This document shows positions 23,185-31,892 of a stretch of DNA of 64,000 bases, one piece after another. Below the pieces are notes generated by a model, which did not search any database, was not told the DNA's origin, and worked only from the letters and a program-made list of their open reading frames with translations. The translations under genes were made by a program, and so were the position numbers. How positions within the stretch are numbered: position 1 is the first letter of the stretch; every line of letters starts with the position of its first letter. The DNA is from RGZA01 sp041917755 (GTDB taxonomy: Bacteria; Pseudomonadota; Alphaproteobacteria; UBA9219; RGZA01): the NCBI GenBank assembly GCA_041917755.1, contig JAYRWY010000005.1:62001-126000 (forward strand), in the 5' to 3' direction.

Positions 23185-24882
23185 TTAGAAATTATTGCGG
23201 AAGCCAACCATCAACACGTGCTTGCCAACATCGGTGGTGGATTTGGTGCCATCGGTAGCGCTCAAGGTTACGCCGGTGTTTTGCAGATAGCGGTAGCCGA
23301 AATCAACCATGGTGCTGCTGGACAAGTTGATGCCAAGACCACCCATGGCCTGCCATACAAAACCAACATCATTATCATCCATGGCAACGCCGCCAGCTGA
23401 AGTGCCGTAACGGTCAAAGTCAGCATAACCGATACCGATACCACCGCCCACATAAGGAGAGAGGTAACGGTTCAAACGGAAATCAAGGAAGCCGTTTGCC
23501 ATCAAGTCCAGATTACGTTGGAATCCATAGGCGTTGGGGTCAGTGGTTTTGGTGCCAAGGTTGGTGTGTGAGTCAACCAGTTGTTGGTCATACACCAACT
23601 CCAGTTCGGCGCGTGGGGCAACCCAATTATTCCATGCCTTGAATTCATAACCAACGCCGGTGCCAAGTTGCCAGCCCGGTGCATATTCGCTCACCACATC
23701 AGAACCTGCGCGGCGGAAGGCGGTGTCTTGTGCAAGGGTCAAACCGGAACGCAGCGAGAAGTACCATGGGCCCACCGAAGGATCGGTTGCGTAGGAAACA
23801 TTTTCTTCAACCACAGGCGCGGTGTTTTGTGCGGTTTGGTATGGCTGAGCATAGGCCTGGCTGTTTGCATCAGCTGTTTGCTGCACCGTCAACGCAGGGG
23901 ATGGGGTGTAGATTTGCGTGGTGGTGTAGGTTTGTGGCTGCGTGTTGTACGCATAGGTTTGAACCTGTGGCTGGCCATATGGTTGCGCAGGTTGTTGAGC
24001 CTGTGCTTGGTATTGGTAACCTTGGGCCTGATAACCTTGAGATGCATCTTGCTGCGCGTAGCTAGGCTGTGATGCATAGCTTGGTTGGGCGCTGGCTTGC
24101 TGCGTGTTCTGATAGGTTGAAAGTGGTTGGTAGGATGACGCGGTTGCTGGCGCATAATCATAGGTTTGTGCAGTGGTGATGCTGCTTTGAACCGCGGTGT
24201 TTGCAGGGCTGTAAGCCGATGGTGCTTGCACGGTTACTTGTGGTGCGCTCACGCTAACTTGTGGGGCTGCTGCATATGGATTGCTTGCCACCTGACCGAC
24301 CTGCTGCGCGGTGCCATAGGCATTGCTTGCGCTTTGTGCGTAAGGTTGTGCAGCTTGACCAACTTGTGCGCCAACTTGTGAACCATATTGCGCGCCGGTT
24401 TGTGCGCCGTATTGCGCGGCAGCTTGAGGTGCGTATTGCGGAGCATACTGTGCAACGCTTGGCGCTTGTTGTGGTGCGGCGCCCGCTTGCGGTTGAACCA
24501 CGTAACCTACGCTGGACGCTTGGGTCGCGTTTGGTTGCTGGCTGGTGTATTGCGCGGCGCGTGTTTCACGAAGGTAGTTCGGAACAACGCCGTATTGCGC
24601 GGTGCTGACGGGTTGCGGGGTGGATTGACCAGCATACAAACCGGAGGTTGAACCATATTGCGATGAATAGCGGTTCAACGGAACAAAACCATTGGCAGCC
24701 TGCTGCGCCTGATACGATGGCATCACCATCGGTTGCGGGGGAGGAAGCGGAACGTTGCCATAACCATAAGGATCGATGTTGGCAGCAGAATAATTTTGCG
24801 CCATTGCGGGAAGCGCGAATAATGCAAGCGCCACGACAGATGCGGTTTTCAGAAGTGAACGTTTCAATGACAAAGTCGACAT
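23185..24882 (-). CDS. OmpA-like outer membrane beta-barrel protein with long Gln/Ala/Tyr-rich region
   Basis: 565 residues. A signal peptide (KTASVVALALFALPAMAQ) is followed by about 320 residues of low complexity, rich in Gln, Ala, Tyr, Ser and Pro, with repeated short units such as QYAPQYAPQ and AQYGAQTGAQYGSQ. The C-terminal 200 residues form an OmpA/opacity-protein-type barrel: GPWYFSLRSGLTLAQD, VGYEFKAWNNWVAPRAELEL, LSPYVGGGIGIGYADFD and MVDFGYRYLQNT, ending in Phe as usual for BAM substrates. GAGG precedes ATG 24882. The variable region may be exposed or periplasmic. Confidence 0.85.
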   Translation of the reverse strand: MSTLSLKRSLLKTASVVALALFALPAMAQNYSAANIDPYGYGNVPLPPPQPMVMPSYQAQQAANGFVPLNRYSSQYGSTSGLYAGQSTPQPVSTAQYGVVPNYLRETRAAQYTSQQPNATQASSVGYVVQPQAGAAPQQAPSVAQYAPQYAPQAAAQYGAQTGAQYGSQVGAQVGQAAQPYAQSASNAYGTAQQVGQVASNPYAAAPQVSVSAPQVTVQAPSAYSPANTAVQSSITTAQTYDYAPATASSYQPLSTYQNTQQASAQPSYASQPSYAQQDASQGYQAQGYQYQAQAQQPAQPYGQPQVQTYAYNTQPQTYTTTQIYTPSPALTVQQTADANSQAYAQPYQTAQNTAPVVEENVSYATDPSVGPWYFSLRSGLTLAQDTAFRRAGSDVVSEYAPGWQLGTGVGYEFKAWNNWVAPRAELELVYDQQLVDSHTNLGTKTTDPNAYGFQRNLDLMANGFLDFRLNRYLSPYVGGGIGIGYADFDRYGTSAGGVAMDDNDVGFVWQAMGGLGINLSSSTMVDFGYRYLQNTGVTLSATDGTKSTTDVGKHVLMVGFRNNF

Positions 24883-25056
24883 GATTTCCTCAAGGAGTAC
24901 GGATGAACGTTTTGTTGGGATACGTAGTATGTTTTAGTTTAAAAAATTGACATCAGAATGTGGCGTTCTATGCACCGTGGGTCAAGCGGAAGATTGCGTT
25001 TTGGCACAGAAATTTAGATGACAATTACAAGCGTAATAAGTGTTAAGATTAACGCG

Positions 25057-25956
25057 TTAATCCGGGAGCAAAGCCCACATCTGGCCTTGTGCATTCATCG
25101 CGCCTGCAAGCGCCCCTGCAGCGTCACCTGAACCAAAATAAATATCGCCACGAATAACCCCGCGAATGGCGCTGCCTGTATCCGCGCTGCGCATAAGGCG
25201 AATGAAGGGTTTTTGCTTATCCACAGGATGTGGACACGCCACAATTAACGGCAGGCCATACGGCCAGATGGTGTCATCCACCGCCAGGCTTTGTTCAGGT
25301 ATTAATACTTCGCCGGATGCGCCGATGGGGCCGGCCTCCTTTAACAATTTGAAGAAAATGAAGGATGGATTGCTGCATAGCACCTGTTCCTGTTGGTCTG
25401 GATGGGCGCGTAGCCACGCCTTGATGCTGTCCATGGTGATGGGCGGTTGCAGAGCGCCCATGTCCTTAAGCGTCTTGCCAATCGCCACATAAGGATGGCC
25501 TGATTTTGCCGCATACCCAATTCGTTGAATGCTACCATCATCCATCTGAATGGCAGCGCTGCCTTGGACGTGGGCAAAAAACAAATCGACCGCATCATCG
25601 ACATAGAGAAGTTCAAGACGCTGACCATCCAGTGCGCCGCGCATCACATCACCGCGCGTGACATGCGGGACGAGCTGGTTATGTGCATTCACTATTCCAT
25701 AGGCAAACTGCCCGGGCTGCCCGCTGCCAGAAAAATTTTCACGTACGACCAAATCAGCGGGCGGAGCAAAAACGGGAAATCGATAGCGCGCCGTTTTGGT
25801 AAAAGAGCCATGCAGCAATGGTTCGAAATAGCCTGTAAATAGGCCTGTATTTGAACCATCCGCATTGATAACCAGATAGGGCGTCAGGCCTGCTTGGGCA
25901 GGATATGGAACATCATCCCATTTGCATTTTTGCAAGAATGAACGGAACGCATCCAC
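25057..25956 (-). CDS. mltA: MltA-type lytic transglycosylase, short N-terminus
   Basis: Murein lytic transglycosylase homologue (cleaves glycan strands to 1,6-anhydro ends). Conserved parts: LFTGYFEPLLHGSFTKTARY, FAYGIVNAHNQLVPHVTRG, SNPSFIFFKLLKEAGPIGASG, and IRGDIYFGSGDAAGALAG with the catalytic Asp. The frame opens with GTG at 25956 immediately after the stop of the MAPEG gene, which is in the same frame, so there is no room for the lipoprotein signal peptide and N-terminal segment normal for MltA. It may be a truncated, non-exported or decaying form. Confidence 0.85.
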   Translation of the reverse strand: MDAFRSFLQKCKWDDVPYPAQAGLTPYLVINADGSNTGLFTGYFEPLLHGSFTKTARYRFPVFAPPADLVVRENFSGSGQPGQFAYGIVNAHNQLVPHVTRGDVMRGALDGQRLELLYVDDAVDLFFAHVQGSAAIQMDDGSIQRIGYAAKSGHPYVAIGKTLKDMGALQPPITMDSIKAWLRAHPDQQEQVLCSNPSFIFFKLLKEAGPIGASGEVLIPEQSLAVDDTIWPYGLPLIVACPHPVDKQKPFIRLMRSADTGSAIRGVIRGDIYFGSGDAAGALAGAMNAQGQMWALLPD

Positions 25957-25962
25957 GAACGC

Positions 25963-26379
25963 TTAGCGGATATAGCCGAGTAAAACGCCTGCCAATGTGA
26001 GCTGGCATGCAACGCCGGTAATAAACGTCAGGGTGCGCAAGGTTGGAATGCCAAGCAGATACACCACATAATGCGCAGCGCGTGCATAAAAATAAATCTG
26101 GCAGGCAAGCGCAGTGATGGAATTACCAAAGCCGGCCAATTGCACGGTGAGCACCAGCGCAGCAAACACAACCAGATTTTCAACCGCATTATAATGCGCA
26201 CGCTTGGCGCGTTGCGCCCATACCGCGGTGAGCTGCGTATCGGCTGAACGGTCTTTGAGCACTGCAAATACGCCCATTTGAATAATAAGGCGAAGGATAT
26301 ACGGAACCCACATGAACGCTGTCATGGTAGCGGTAAGGGTCAACCAGAATAATTCAGGGGAAAGAATGGGCGTGTTCAT
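25963..26379 (-). CDS. MAPEG-family membrane protein
   Basis: 138 residues with four hydrophobic segments, e.g. LFWLTLTATMTAFMWVPYIL and VENLVVFAALVLTVQLAG. The AKRAHYNAVENLVVFAAL and YFYARAAHYVVYLLGIPTLRT stretches match the MAPEG (eicosanoid/glutathione-linked) family, whose bacterial members often have unknown substrates. It lies 9 bases after the TimA-like gene and 6 bases before mltA, apparently inserted in the usual timA-mltA-smr order. Confidence 0.83.
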   Translation of the reverse strand: MNTPILSPELFWLTLTATMTAFMWVPYILRLIIQMGVFAVLKDRSADTQLTAVWAQRAKRAHYNAVENLVVFAALVLTVQLAGFGNSITALACQIYFYARAAHYVVYLLGIPTLRTLTFITGVACQLTLAGVLLGYIR

Positions 26380-26388
26380 GGGCTGCTC

Positions 26389-27102
26389 CTATTCGGATTT
26401 GGTTTCTGCCAATTGCCAGTTGGGATTGGTGGACTTGGTATCGCGTTTGAAGGTCCAGATATCGGTGAGGCGTTCCACCTCGCGGCCGGGATCCTTCATC
26501 AAGGTTCCGTTTTTATCATAGACGAACTTGCTTTGATCGCTCACGGTTTGCACGGTGACCAGGGCGGTTGTGCCATCCATGCTGGCGGCGATAATATCCA
26601 TATCACGCACGGCCAGCGTTTTCATTTCCCAGCGCTCGCCCTGCAATTCACGCTGTGAAATTGCGTTTTCAAACGCAATATATAGCTTGGGCGCGAGCAG
26701 GTTCTTTAGCGTGCCGCGTTCGCCCGCTGCAAAGGCGCGTACAATCATTTCAAAAGCAAGGCGCGCGCCTTTCAAGAAGCCGCGTTCGTCAAAATTCGGG
26801 TCGGCCTTTTGAATAGCAAAGAGTGCGCCAGCCAGCGATTCCGATGCGGGTTCGGTTGCAAAAGGCTGGTTGGCCTGCGGTGCATCGGATTTTGGCATAG
26901 CCAGAGGAAGCGCCAACAACTCGTCCTTATTCAATGGTTTGGAAGGGGTGGCCGATTTATCATTGGCGGGTGGCTTTGGGGCAAAGGGATTGCCCGAACG
27001 CCATGACGTGCGGTTTTGTTCGTTTCCGTCGCGTTGGCCAAGAATGGTATACAGCCGATAAATCAGAATGCCGGCGATGACAGCATAAATCAGGGTTTCC
27101 AA
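26389..27102 (-). CDS. timA: TimA/Tim44-like protein
   Basis: 237 residues: a single N-terminal membrane anchor (METLIYAVIAGILIYRLYTI), a disordered Pro/Lys-rich linker, and a Tim44-like domain (about 95-230) with FLKGARLAFEMIVRAFAAGE, LKNLLAPKLYIAFENAISQR, and VERLTDIWTFKRD. Alphaproteobacterial TimA proteins are related to the mitochondrial import subunit Tim44; they bind membranes and their exact role is unsettled. Neighbourhood (secB, mltA, smr nearby) is the expected one. Confidence 0.9.
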   Translation of the reverse strand: METLIYAVIAGILIYRLYTILGQRDGNEQNRTSWRSGNPFAPKPPANDKSATPSKPLNKDELLALPLAMPKSDAPQANQPFATEPASESLAGALFAIQKADPNFDERGFLKGARLAFEMIVRAFAAGERGTLKNLLAPKLYIAFENAISQRELQGERWEMKTLAVRDMDIIAASMDGTTALVTVQTVSDQSKFVYDKNGTLMKDPGREVERLTDIWTFKRDTKSTNPNWQLAETKSE

Positions 27103-27366
27103 GGGTGACCTTCATCGTTGAGAGTGGGGCAAACGGTTTTTAGTAAAATAGTCAAAGCAAGGGGGCGGCGCAAGCGGCCAAAGATTTATATTCGGTCTGT
27201 CGGGGCGGCGCGCCGGGCGATGGCAAATCACCCACAGAAATCACAGTTCAGCCATAATCGCGGGGTAGTTTGGTCTTGACCGCCGGATTATGACGCATAA
27301 TGCTGCAAGTCGCATGTTTTTAAAATAACACCCACACCCAACGTTCCACACCCCTAGGAGATCTCA

Positions 27367-27657
27367 ATGAAAATTGCACGACTAGTTACCTCTGCTTTGC
27401 TTGCTGTAGCAATGGTTGCACCTATCGCTTCATTTGCTGCGCCAACCGCGCCAGCAACCAGCGCCAAGGAAGCAAGCGCAAGCGTTCACCACGTAGCGAC
27501 CAAGAAGCACCATGCCAAGAAGCATCACGCCAAAAAGCATCATGCCAAGAAGCATGCAAAGAAAACATCTGCTAAAGCTGCAGCTCCGGTAGAAGCACCA
27601 GCGGCAACCGAAGTTGAGGCAGCTCCTGCACCAGAAGGCGCACCAGTAAGCGAATAA
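27367..27657 (+). CDS. Small secreted His/Lys-repeat protein
   Basis: 96 residues: signal peptide (LVTSALLAVAMVAPIASFAA), then a spaced repeat KKHHA occurring about four times (TKKHHAKKHHAKKHHAKKH), then an Ala/Pro/Glu-rich acidic tail. A strong intrinsic terminator follows. His clusters could bind metal ions and Lys could bind DNA or polyanionic cell-wall polymers, but no family is recognised. GGAG lies 8 bases upstream of ATG 27367. It is a monocistronic unit, divergent from timA. Confidence 0.7.
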   Translation: MKIARLVTSALLAVAMVAPIASFAAPTAPATSAKEASASVHHVATKKHHAKKHHAKKHHAKKHAKKTSAKAAAPVEAPAATEVEAAPAPEGAPVSE

Positions 27658-27690
27658 GGCCGGCTGACTGTTTGTCAGATCTAAATTTAA

Positions 27691-27719
27691 GGGGGCGACG
27701 CTGGTCGCTCCCTTTTTTA
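27691..27719 (+). terminator. Intrinsic terminator after the His/Lys-repeat gene
   Basis: GGGGGCGAC (27691-27699), a 4-base loop, GTCGCTCCC (27704-27712) with one G-U pair, then six T residues. Confidence 0.85.
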
Positions 27720-27786
27720 TTTTGTGTTTAGAGCTAATTTAGCCGAGATTAGTTGCCTCTCCCATCACTCGAAGTATTTGCAAGCT

Positions 27787-28338
27787 ATGTATTTTGTTCG
27801 TCACGGCCAGTCTGAATTCAACGTTGTCTATTCGATTACCTTGCAAGATCCCGGCATTCGCGATGCGCCCATTACCCAGCGCGGACAAACCCAGGCGCTG
27901 GGCGCGGGGCATCATCTGCGTGATAAGGGTATTACGCGCATTATCTGCAGCCCGTATACCAGAGCACTGCAAACTGCCAGCATCATTGCCCATGAATTGA
28001 AAATCGATACCATGTTGGCCGAGCCATTAGCCGGTGAGCGGCGTTTATTCACCTGCGATATCGGCACGCCGCTATCTGAGCTCAAAGCAAAATGGTCCAA
28101 GGTTGATTTTTCCAGAATAGATAATGAAACATGGTGGCCGCACAAGGATGAGAGCGAAGATGATATCGCGCGGCGCGTGAATGCGTTTAGCCAGCTCTAT
28201 GGTAATCTGCCGGATGAGGCAACCACGCTGGTGGTCAGCCATTGGTATTTCATTTTTACCCTGACCAGCAAAGATACAGAAAATGCGCAGATAGTCCGGC
28301 GTGACAAGCGCGGGGTCTATCACCGCGAAGGGCTTTAA
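27787..28338 (+). CDS. Histidine phosphatase (phosphoglycerate mutase-like) family protein
   Basis: 183 residues with the catalytic motif YFVRHGQSEFN at the start, the second-half markers ICSPYTRALQTASIIA and VVSHWYFIF with the second His. ATG 27787 puts the RHG motif four residues from the start, as in the family; a frame opening at 27724 adds unlike residues. It is likely a small-molecule or phosphoprotein phosphatase; substrate unknown. It precedes secB on the same strand. Confidence 0.85.
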   Translation: MYFVRHGQSEFNVVYSITLQDPGIRDAPITQRGQTQALGAGHHLRDKGITRIICSPYTRALQTASIIAHELKIDTMLAEPLAGERRLFTCDIGTPLSELKAKWSKVDFSRIDNETWWPHKDESEDDIARRVNAFSQLYGNLPDEATTLVVSHWYFIFTLTSKDTENAQIVRRDKRGVYHREGL

Positions 28339-28458
28339 ACCCTTAATCAGAATGCCTCACGCGATGCGGTGCGAGATACACTTGTCAAAGCGAACTAACC
28401 CACTTAAAACCTTATGCATCATACTTTTCCCTCTTATCCATAGATAGTCCCACACATC

Positions 28459-28935
28459 ATGACCCAAGCAAAACCCGGCAGCGAAGCCCCCATCACCTTC
28501 AGCATCAATGCACAATACATCAAGGATATGTCCTTTGAAGGTCCGGCGCATCCTGGCGATGTGATCAGCCCCAACCCGCCCAACATCGATGTGCAGGTCA
28601 GCGCGGAAACCCGCCCTTTGGAAATGAATGTATTTGAAGTCACCTTGAAAACCAGAGCGCAGGCCACTGTTGAAAACAAGCATGCGTTTTTGGTCGAGCT
28701 TGCTTACGCATCCATCGTGAGCGTGCCGCCGGGTCTGGATGATGAATCCCTTCGTTACTTGTTACTGGTGGAAGTTGCGCGTCAGCTTTTCCCGTTTGCA
28801 CGTAACATCATCGCCAATGCCACACGCGATGGCGGCTTCCCGCCCTTGCTGTTACAGCCGATTGATTTCACCGCACTGTATCGCTCACAGATGCAGGATC
28901 CATTGAGCAATGCGGTTACGGCCAAGGCCAATTAA
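28459..28935 (+). CDS. secB: Protein-export chaperone SecB
   Basis: Tetrameric cytosolic chaperone that keeps preproteins unfolded and hands them to SecA. Family signatures are FSINAQYIKDMSFEGP, IDVQVSAETRPL, FEVTLKTRAQA, VELAYASIVSV, LLVEVARQLFPFARNIIANA and GGFPPLLLQPIDFTALYRSQ. Length 158 is typical. The number of exported barrels and porins in this window fits its role. Confidence 0.96.
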   Translation: MTQAKPGSEAPITFSINAQYIKDMSFEGPAHPGDVISPNPPNIDVQVSAETRPLEMNVFEVTLKTRAQATVENKHAFLVELAYASIVSVPPGLDDESLRYLLLVEVARQLFPFARNIIANATRDGGFPPLLLQPIDFTALYRSQMQDPLSNAVTAKAN

Positions 28936-28967
28936 TCCATCCATTTATCGCTTTATCAATTCACCGA

Positions 28968-29690
28968 TTAATGCGGTGTGGGGGCTGCCTGCTTATGAGC
29001 TGTGCGGCCGTGATGGAGCGCGTAATAGCCGCCCATGGTAAGCGCTTGTCCTGCCAAATATCCCGCCGTTTGATAGATAGTAGTAGAGGGATCAATGCAA
29101 CCCTTGGCGAGATAATACACAGCGCCCATGCCTTCACGCCCGAAATTCAAAAGCTCGGTGTGGTTGTGCATGAATTTGCCGATTTTATTATCCGGCTCCC
29201 TGACCAGAATTCCATAAATGCGCGCAGCATTGGTGACCGCGCCAAAGGCGCCATACGCAACAAACAGCCCCGCCAGCACTGCCGGCGCAATGCCTGCTGA
29301 GCCGACGACCATCAAGGTGGTAATTCCGCTCATGGCAATGTTTGCATTGCCGGCCGCAAGCGCCGTCCATGCTGCAGCTTCAAGCGTTTTGTCGACGCGG
29401 TTCATGTTTTCTTTGCCGGCCCATTTGAACAAGCGGTTGAGGACGCGCTTGCTCTTTGGCAGCAGACCCGTTTCACGATTTCCATCAATACGACAATACG
29501 CAAGCTTTGCAGCGTATAACGCCAGCAACGAAAATTCCGTTGCACCCCAAATAGCGCCTGCATTGCGGATATAGATATCTTGTAATGGAGGCGGGCTGCC
29601 GCCTGGATTTTGCGCGGTAAGCGCGGTGACAAAACTTCCTGCACCAGAACAGGCAGCAAAAATTGCGGAATGACGCGAATGAACAAGCAC
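28968..29690 (-). CDS. Hypothetical integral membrane protein
   Basis: 240 residues with several hydrophobic stretches, e.g. NIAMSGITTLMVVGSAGIAP and VLAGLFVAYGAFGAVTNAAR, and a His-rich end. I recognise no family. N-terminal Cys/Ser-containing segment could be a poor signal. It is convergent with secB and followed on the same strand, 137 bp away in the upstream direction of coding, by nothing relevant; no functional hint. Confidence 0.6.
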   Translation of the reverse strand: MLVHSRHSAIFAACSGAGSFVTALTAQNPGGSPPPLQDIYIRNAGAIWGATEFSLLALYAAKLAYCRIDGNRETGLLPKSKRVLNRLFKWAGKENMNRVDKTLEAAAWTALAAGNANIAMSGITTLMVVGSAGIAPAVLAGLFVAYGAFGAVTNAARIYGILVREPDNKIGKFMHNHTELLNFGREGMGAVYYLAKGCIDPSTTIYQTAGYLAGQALTMGGYYALHHGRTAHKQAAPTPH

Positions 29691-29827
29691 TAAAACATAC
29701 CGATAAAAAATGGTTATAAACTATAAAATCACGTTGCCGAATGGTTTTATCATTCAGAATTGAAAGTAAAAACAGGCGTAGTAACGCCTTGATATACTAT
29801 AAAAATGATATGAATAACGCTGCGTGC

Positions 29828-30571
29828 CTAGAACTGGATGGCGTATTTCAACTTCCATTTCAAGCTGCCATCGGCCGTGGCAGGTGTAGCACCAAAGGTA
29901 TAGACAAGGTCATAGCCGAGCTTCTGGTTTTTATCGCCGCCGAATAATTCATCAAACCCGAATGAGCCAAACACGCCGGGACCAATGCCAAGGGTTTGAT
30001 CACGGAATGCATCGCGTTTTTTGGTATCGCCCAATAGCTCAAAACCGGGCTGGAATTCCTTCATCAGGTTATATTTGGTCTGCCAACGATAGACAAAATT
30101 GGTGCCGTTGGCGGCGGTGTCGCCAAAATCTTTTTTGATGAAGATATTGGCCGTGTTGGTGGTAAGGCCGATGTCTTTGCGCGCCAGCACGCCAAACGTC
30201 ACATCATGGCTGCTATCGGAGCGATCGGAAAAACTGACGTCATTATATAACGCGGTATCTGCAAAAAAGCCGCCTTGTGTGCGAGTGAGCTGGAATACAT
30301 TTTCAAAGCGCGTGCGGCGATAGGTTAAATCCCCCGCGCGGTCTTCATCCACCGTCGCCTCGATCTTGGTTTTCCAGCGTTCGGTCACGCCGTAAGACGC
30401 GTTGAATTCCAGCTCCATTTTATCATTCTTGGCGGCGGAGCTGTCGGTTTGATGGCGGCCTTTTTCTTCGAGCTCCAACAATCCCTTTTCCACATTAGGG
30501 GATTTGACCGTTTCACCGGCCAATGCAGGAAGCGCCAATAACACGAGAAGAAACGAAAGCAAAAACCGCAT
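29828..30571 (-). CDS. Hypothetical outer membrane beta-barrel-like protein
   Basis: 247 residues with a signal peptide (RFLLSFLLVLLALPALAGE). The mature part has repeated alternating beta patterns (MELEFNASYGVTERWKTKIE, GGFFADTALYNDVSF, YRWQTKYNLMKEFQPGFELL) and ends WKLKYAIQF, with terminal Phe. This is typical of small outer membrane barrels of unknown function. ATG 30571 fits the signal peptide; an upstream in-frame start at 30625 would bury it. coaE ends 62 bases upstream on the same strand. Confidence 0.75.
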   Translation of the reverse strand: MRFLLSFLLVLLALPALAGETVKSPNVEKGLLELEEKGRHQTDSSAAKNDKMELEFNASYGVTERWKTKIEATVDEDRAGDLTYRRTRFENVFQLTRTQGGFFADTALYNDVSFSDRSDSSHDVTFGVLARKDIGLTTNTANIFIKKDFGDTAANGTNFVYRWQTKYNLMKEFQPGFELLGDTKKRDAFRDQTLGIGPGVFGSFGFDELFGGDKNQKLGYDLVYTFGATPATADGSLKWKLKYAIQF

Positions 30572-30633
30572 GACAGACCTTTTTCGAAAGGATGAGTTGA
30601 AGCAACCCAGCATATCGCCAAACAAATGTCAAC

Positions 30634-31236
30634 TTAACTGGTAGGATTTTGAAAATGGCGAATATAAAGGCGCAATTTATCAAAGGTAAACGCGCGGCCA
30701 AGTCCGGTATGTATTACGGCATCGGCGCGTTTGCGTTTTAATGCATCGGGATATTGTCGCGCCAAAATTGCAGTGAACTTTTCATGCGTCATACCGGCAC
30801 GTGATAATACGCGCATGCGTTGGATAAAATGCGGAGCAGTCACAACCATCACCTGATGCACGCGCTTTTCGCCTGATGTCTCGTAAAGTAACGGGATGTC
30901 CAATACCACCAAGCGTTTGCGCGATGCTCTGGCGCGTTGCAGAAATTTCTTTTCCTGTTCGCGCACCAGCGGGTGAAGGATGGCTTCCAGCTTGGCCATC
31001 AATGCGGCATCATGGAATACGGCCTTGCCCAACACGCTGCGGTCGATGGAGTTGGTTTGTTTATCGTGTGCTGCAGGATAAAGGTTTGCGACACGCGATA
31101 CTGCTGCGCCACTCGGCCCGAGCAAGTGATGCACGACCTCATCGGCGCAATGCACGGGAATGTGCATCCGGCGCAACATGGCTGCTGCCGTGCTTTTTCC
31201 CATTCCTATTGACCCCGTTAGGCCCAAAATGCGCAT
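30634..31236 (-). CDS. coaE: Dephospho-CoA kinase
   Basis: Last step of coenzyme A synthesis: phosphorylates the 3' hydroxyl of dephospho-CoA. P-loop ILGLTGSIGMGKST, HCADEVVHHLLG, and LVVLDIPLLYETSGE are family features. AGGA five bases upstream favours ATG 31236 over 31242; about 200 residues, normal. Usually next to aroE and dnaQ in alphaproteobacteria; here an opposite-strand gene separates it from aroE and dnaQ is about 27 kb away. Confidence 0.95.
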   Translation of the reverse strand: MRILGLTGSIGMGKSTAAAMLRRMHIPVHCADEVVHHLLGPSGAAVSRVANLYPAAHDKQTNSIDRSVLGKAVFHDAALMAKLEAILHPLVREQEKKFLQRARASRKRLVVLDIPLLYETSGEKRVHQVMVVTAPHFIQRMRVLSRAGMTHEKFTAILARQYPDALKRKRADAVIHTGLGRAFTFDKLRLYIRHFQNPTS

Positions 31237-31337
31237 GTTCATCCTGTAATTAATGCTGAAAGCATTTTAACCGCTTCCCAAGCGTGTAATCAAAGCATAT
31301 TTGTATGGAATTGCAGTTATAACCATCAGGAATGTAG

Positions 31338-31892
31338 ATGGCCGGACATATTGCCAAAATTATAACGCAGGCTCGATTAGCCAAAGCGCACACGCTCAAC
31401 AAGATTGAAGATGCGATTAGAGACCTCAGCACGATTTTGCCGGGCGAAGCCATGCGTTGCCCACATGATTATCTGGCAGCGGTAGCCAACATCATCGACA
31501 TTGATATGCGCGGCGAGCTGGATTTGCATGATGATATCGACACACAAACCAAACAAAAGCGCGCCTATGTGACCGAGTGTTTACGCGAAGCTAAAACACG
31601 GCCTGAAAGCTGCGGGGAATTTTTAAGGCATATGTCACGGCTGGCCATTAATGTGCAACTGGTATGGATCGAGATGGCCAAGGAACGCCCGTTGCATCGC
31701 TTGTTCACGCTGGCGCGTTCATATCCTGAATTAATCTTGCCGGAAAGTTTTAAAATGCGCGCCTATTTCGCCCGCAATGAAGTGCCGATGGATATTGTCA
31801 CCATTTTGCGTCATGCCAGCAACTTGCCCGAAATGGAACACCGCATGCCGCGGCGCAGAACCACATCACACCAGCATCGCCTGCATAGCTAG
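31338..31892 (+). CDS. Hypothetical helical protein between coaE and aroE
   Basis: 184 residues, mostly helical, no membrane segments. Features: ITQARLAKAHTLNKIEDAIR, RLAINVQLVWIEMAKERPLH and a basic His-rich tail. No family recognised. AGGA precedes ATG 31338. Its stop overlaps the aroE stop by four bases on the opposite strand. Because it is oriented against the flanking coaE and aroE, it interrupts a normally co-directional cluster. Confidence 0.6.
   Translation: MAGHIAKIITQARLAKAHTLNKIEDAIRDLSTILPGEAMRCPHDYLAAVANIIDIDMRGELDLHDDIDTQTKQKRAYVTECLREAKTRPESCGEFLRHMSRLAINVQLVWIEMAKERPLHRLFTLARSYPELILPESFKMRAYFARNEVPMDIVTILRHASNLPEMEHRMPRRRTTSHQHRLHS

Noticed and set aside
23581..24072. Long plus-strand frames opposite the Gln/Ala/Tyr-rich region
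   Set aside because: Low-complexity repeats on the minus strand keep other frames open; translated products look random and Cys/Arg/Leu-rich.
25217..25225. Perfect DnaA box TTATCCACA
   Set aside because: Isolated, inside the mltA coding region, with no AT-rich tract or further boxes; expected by chance.
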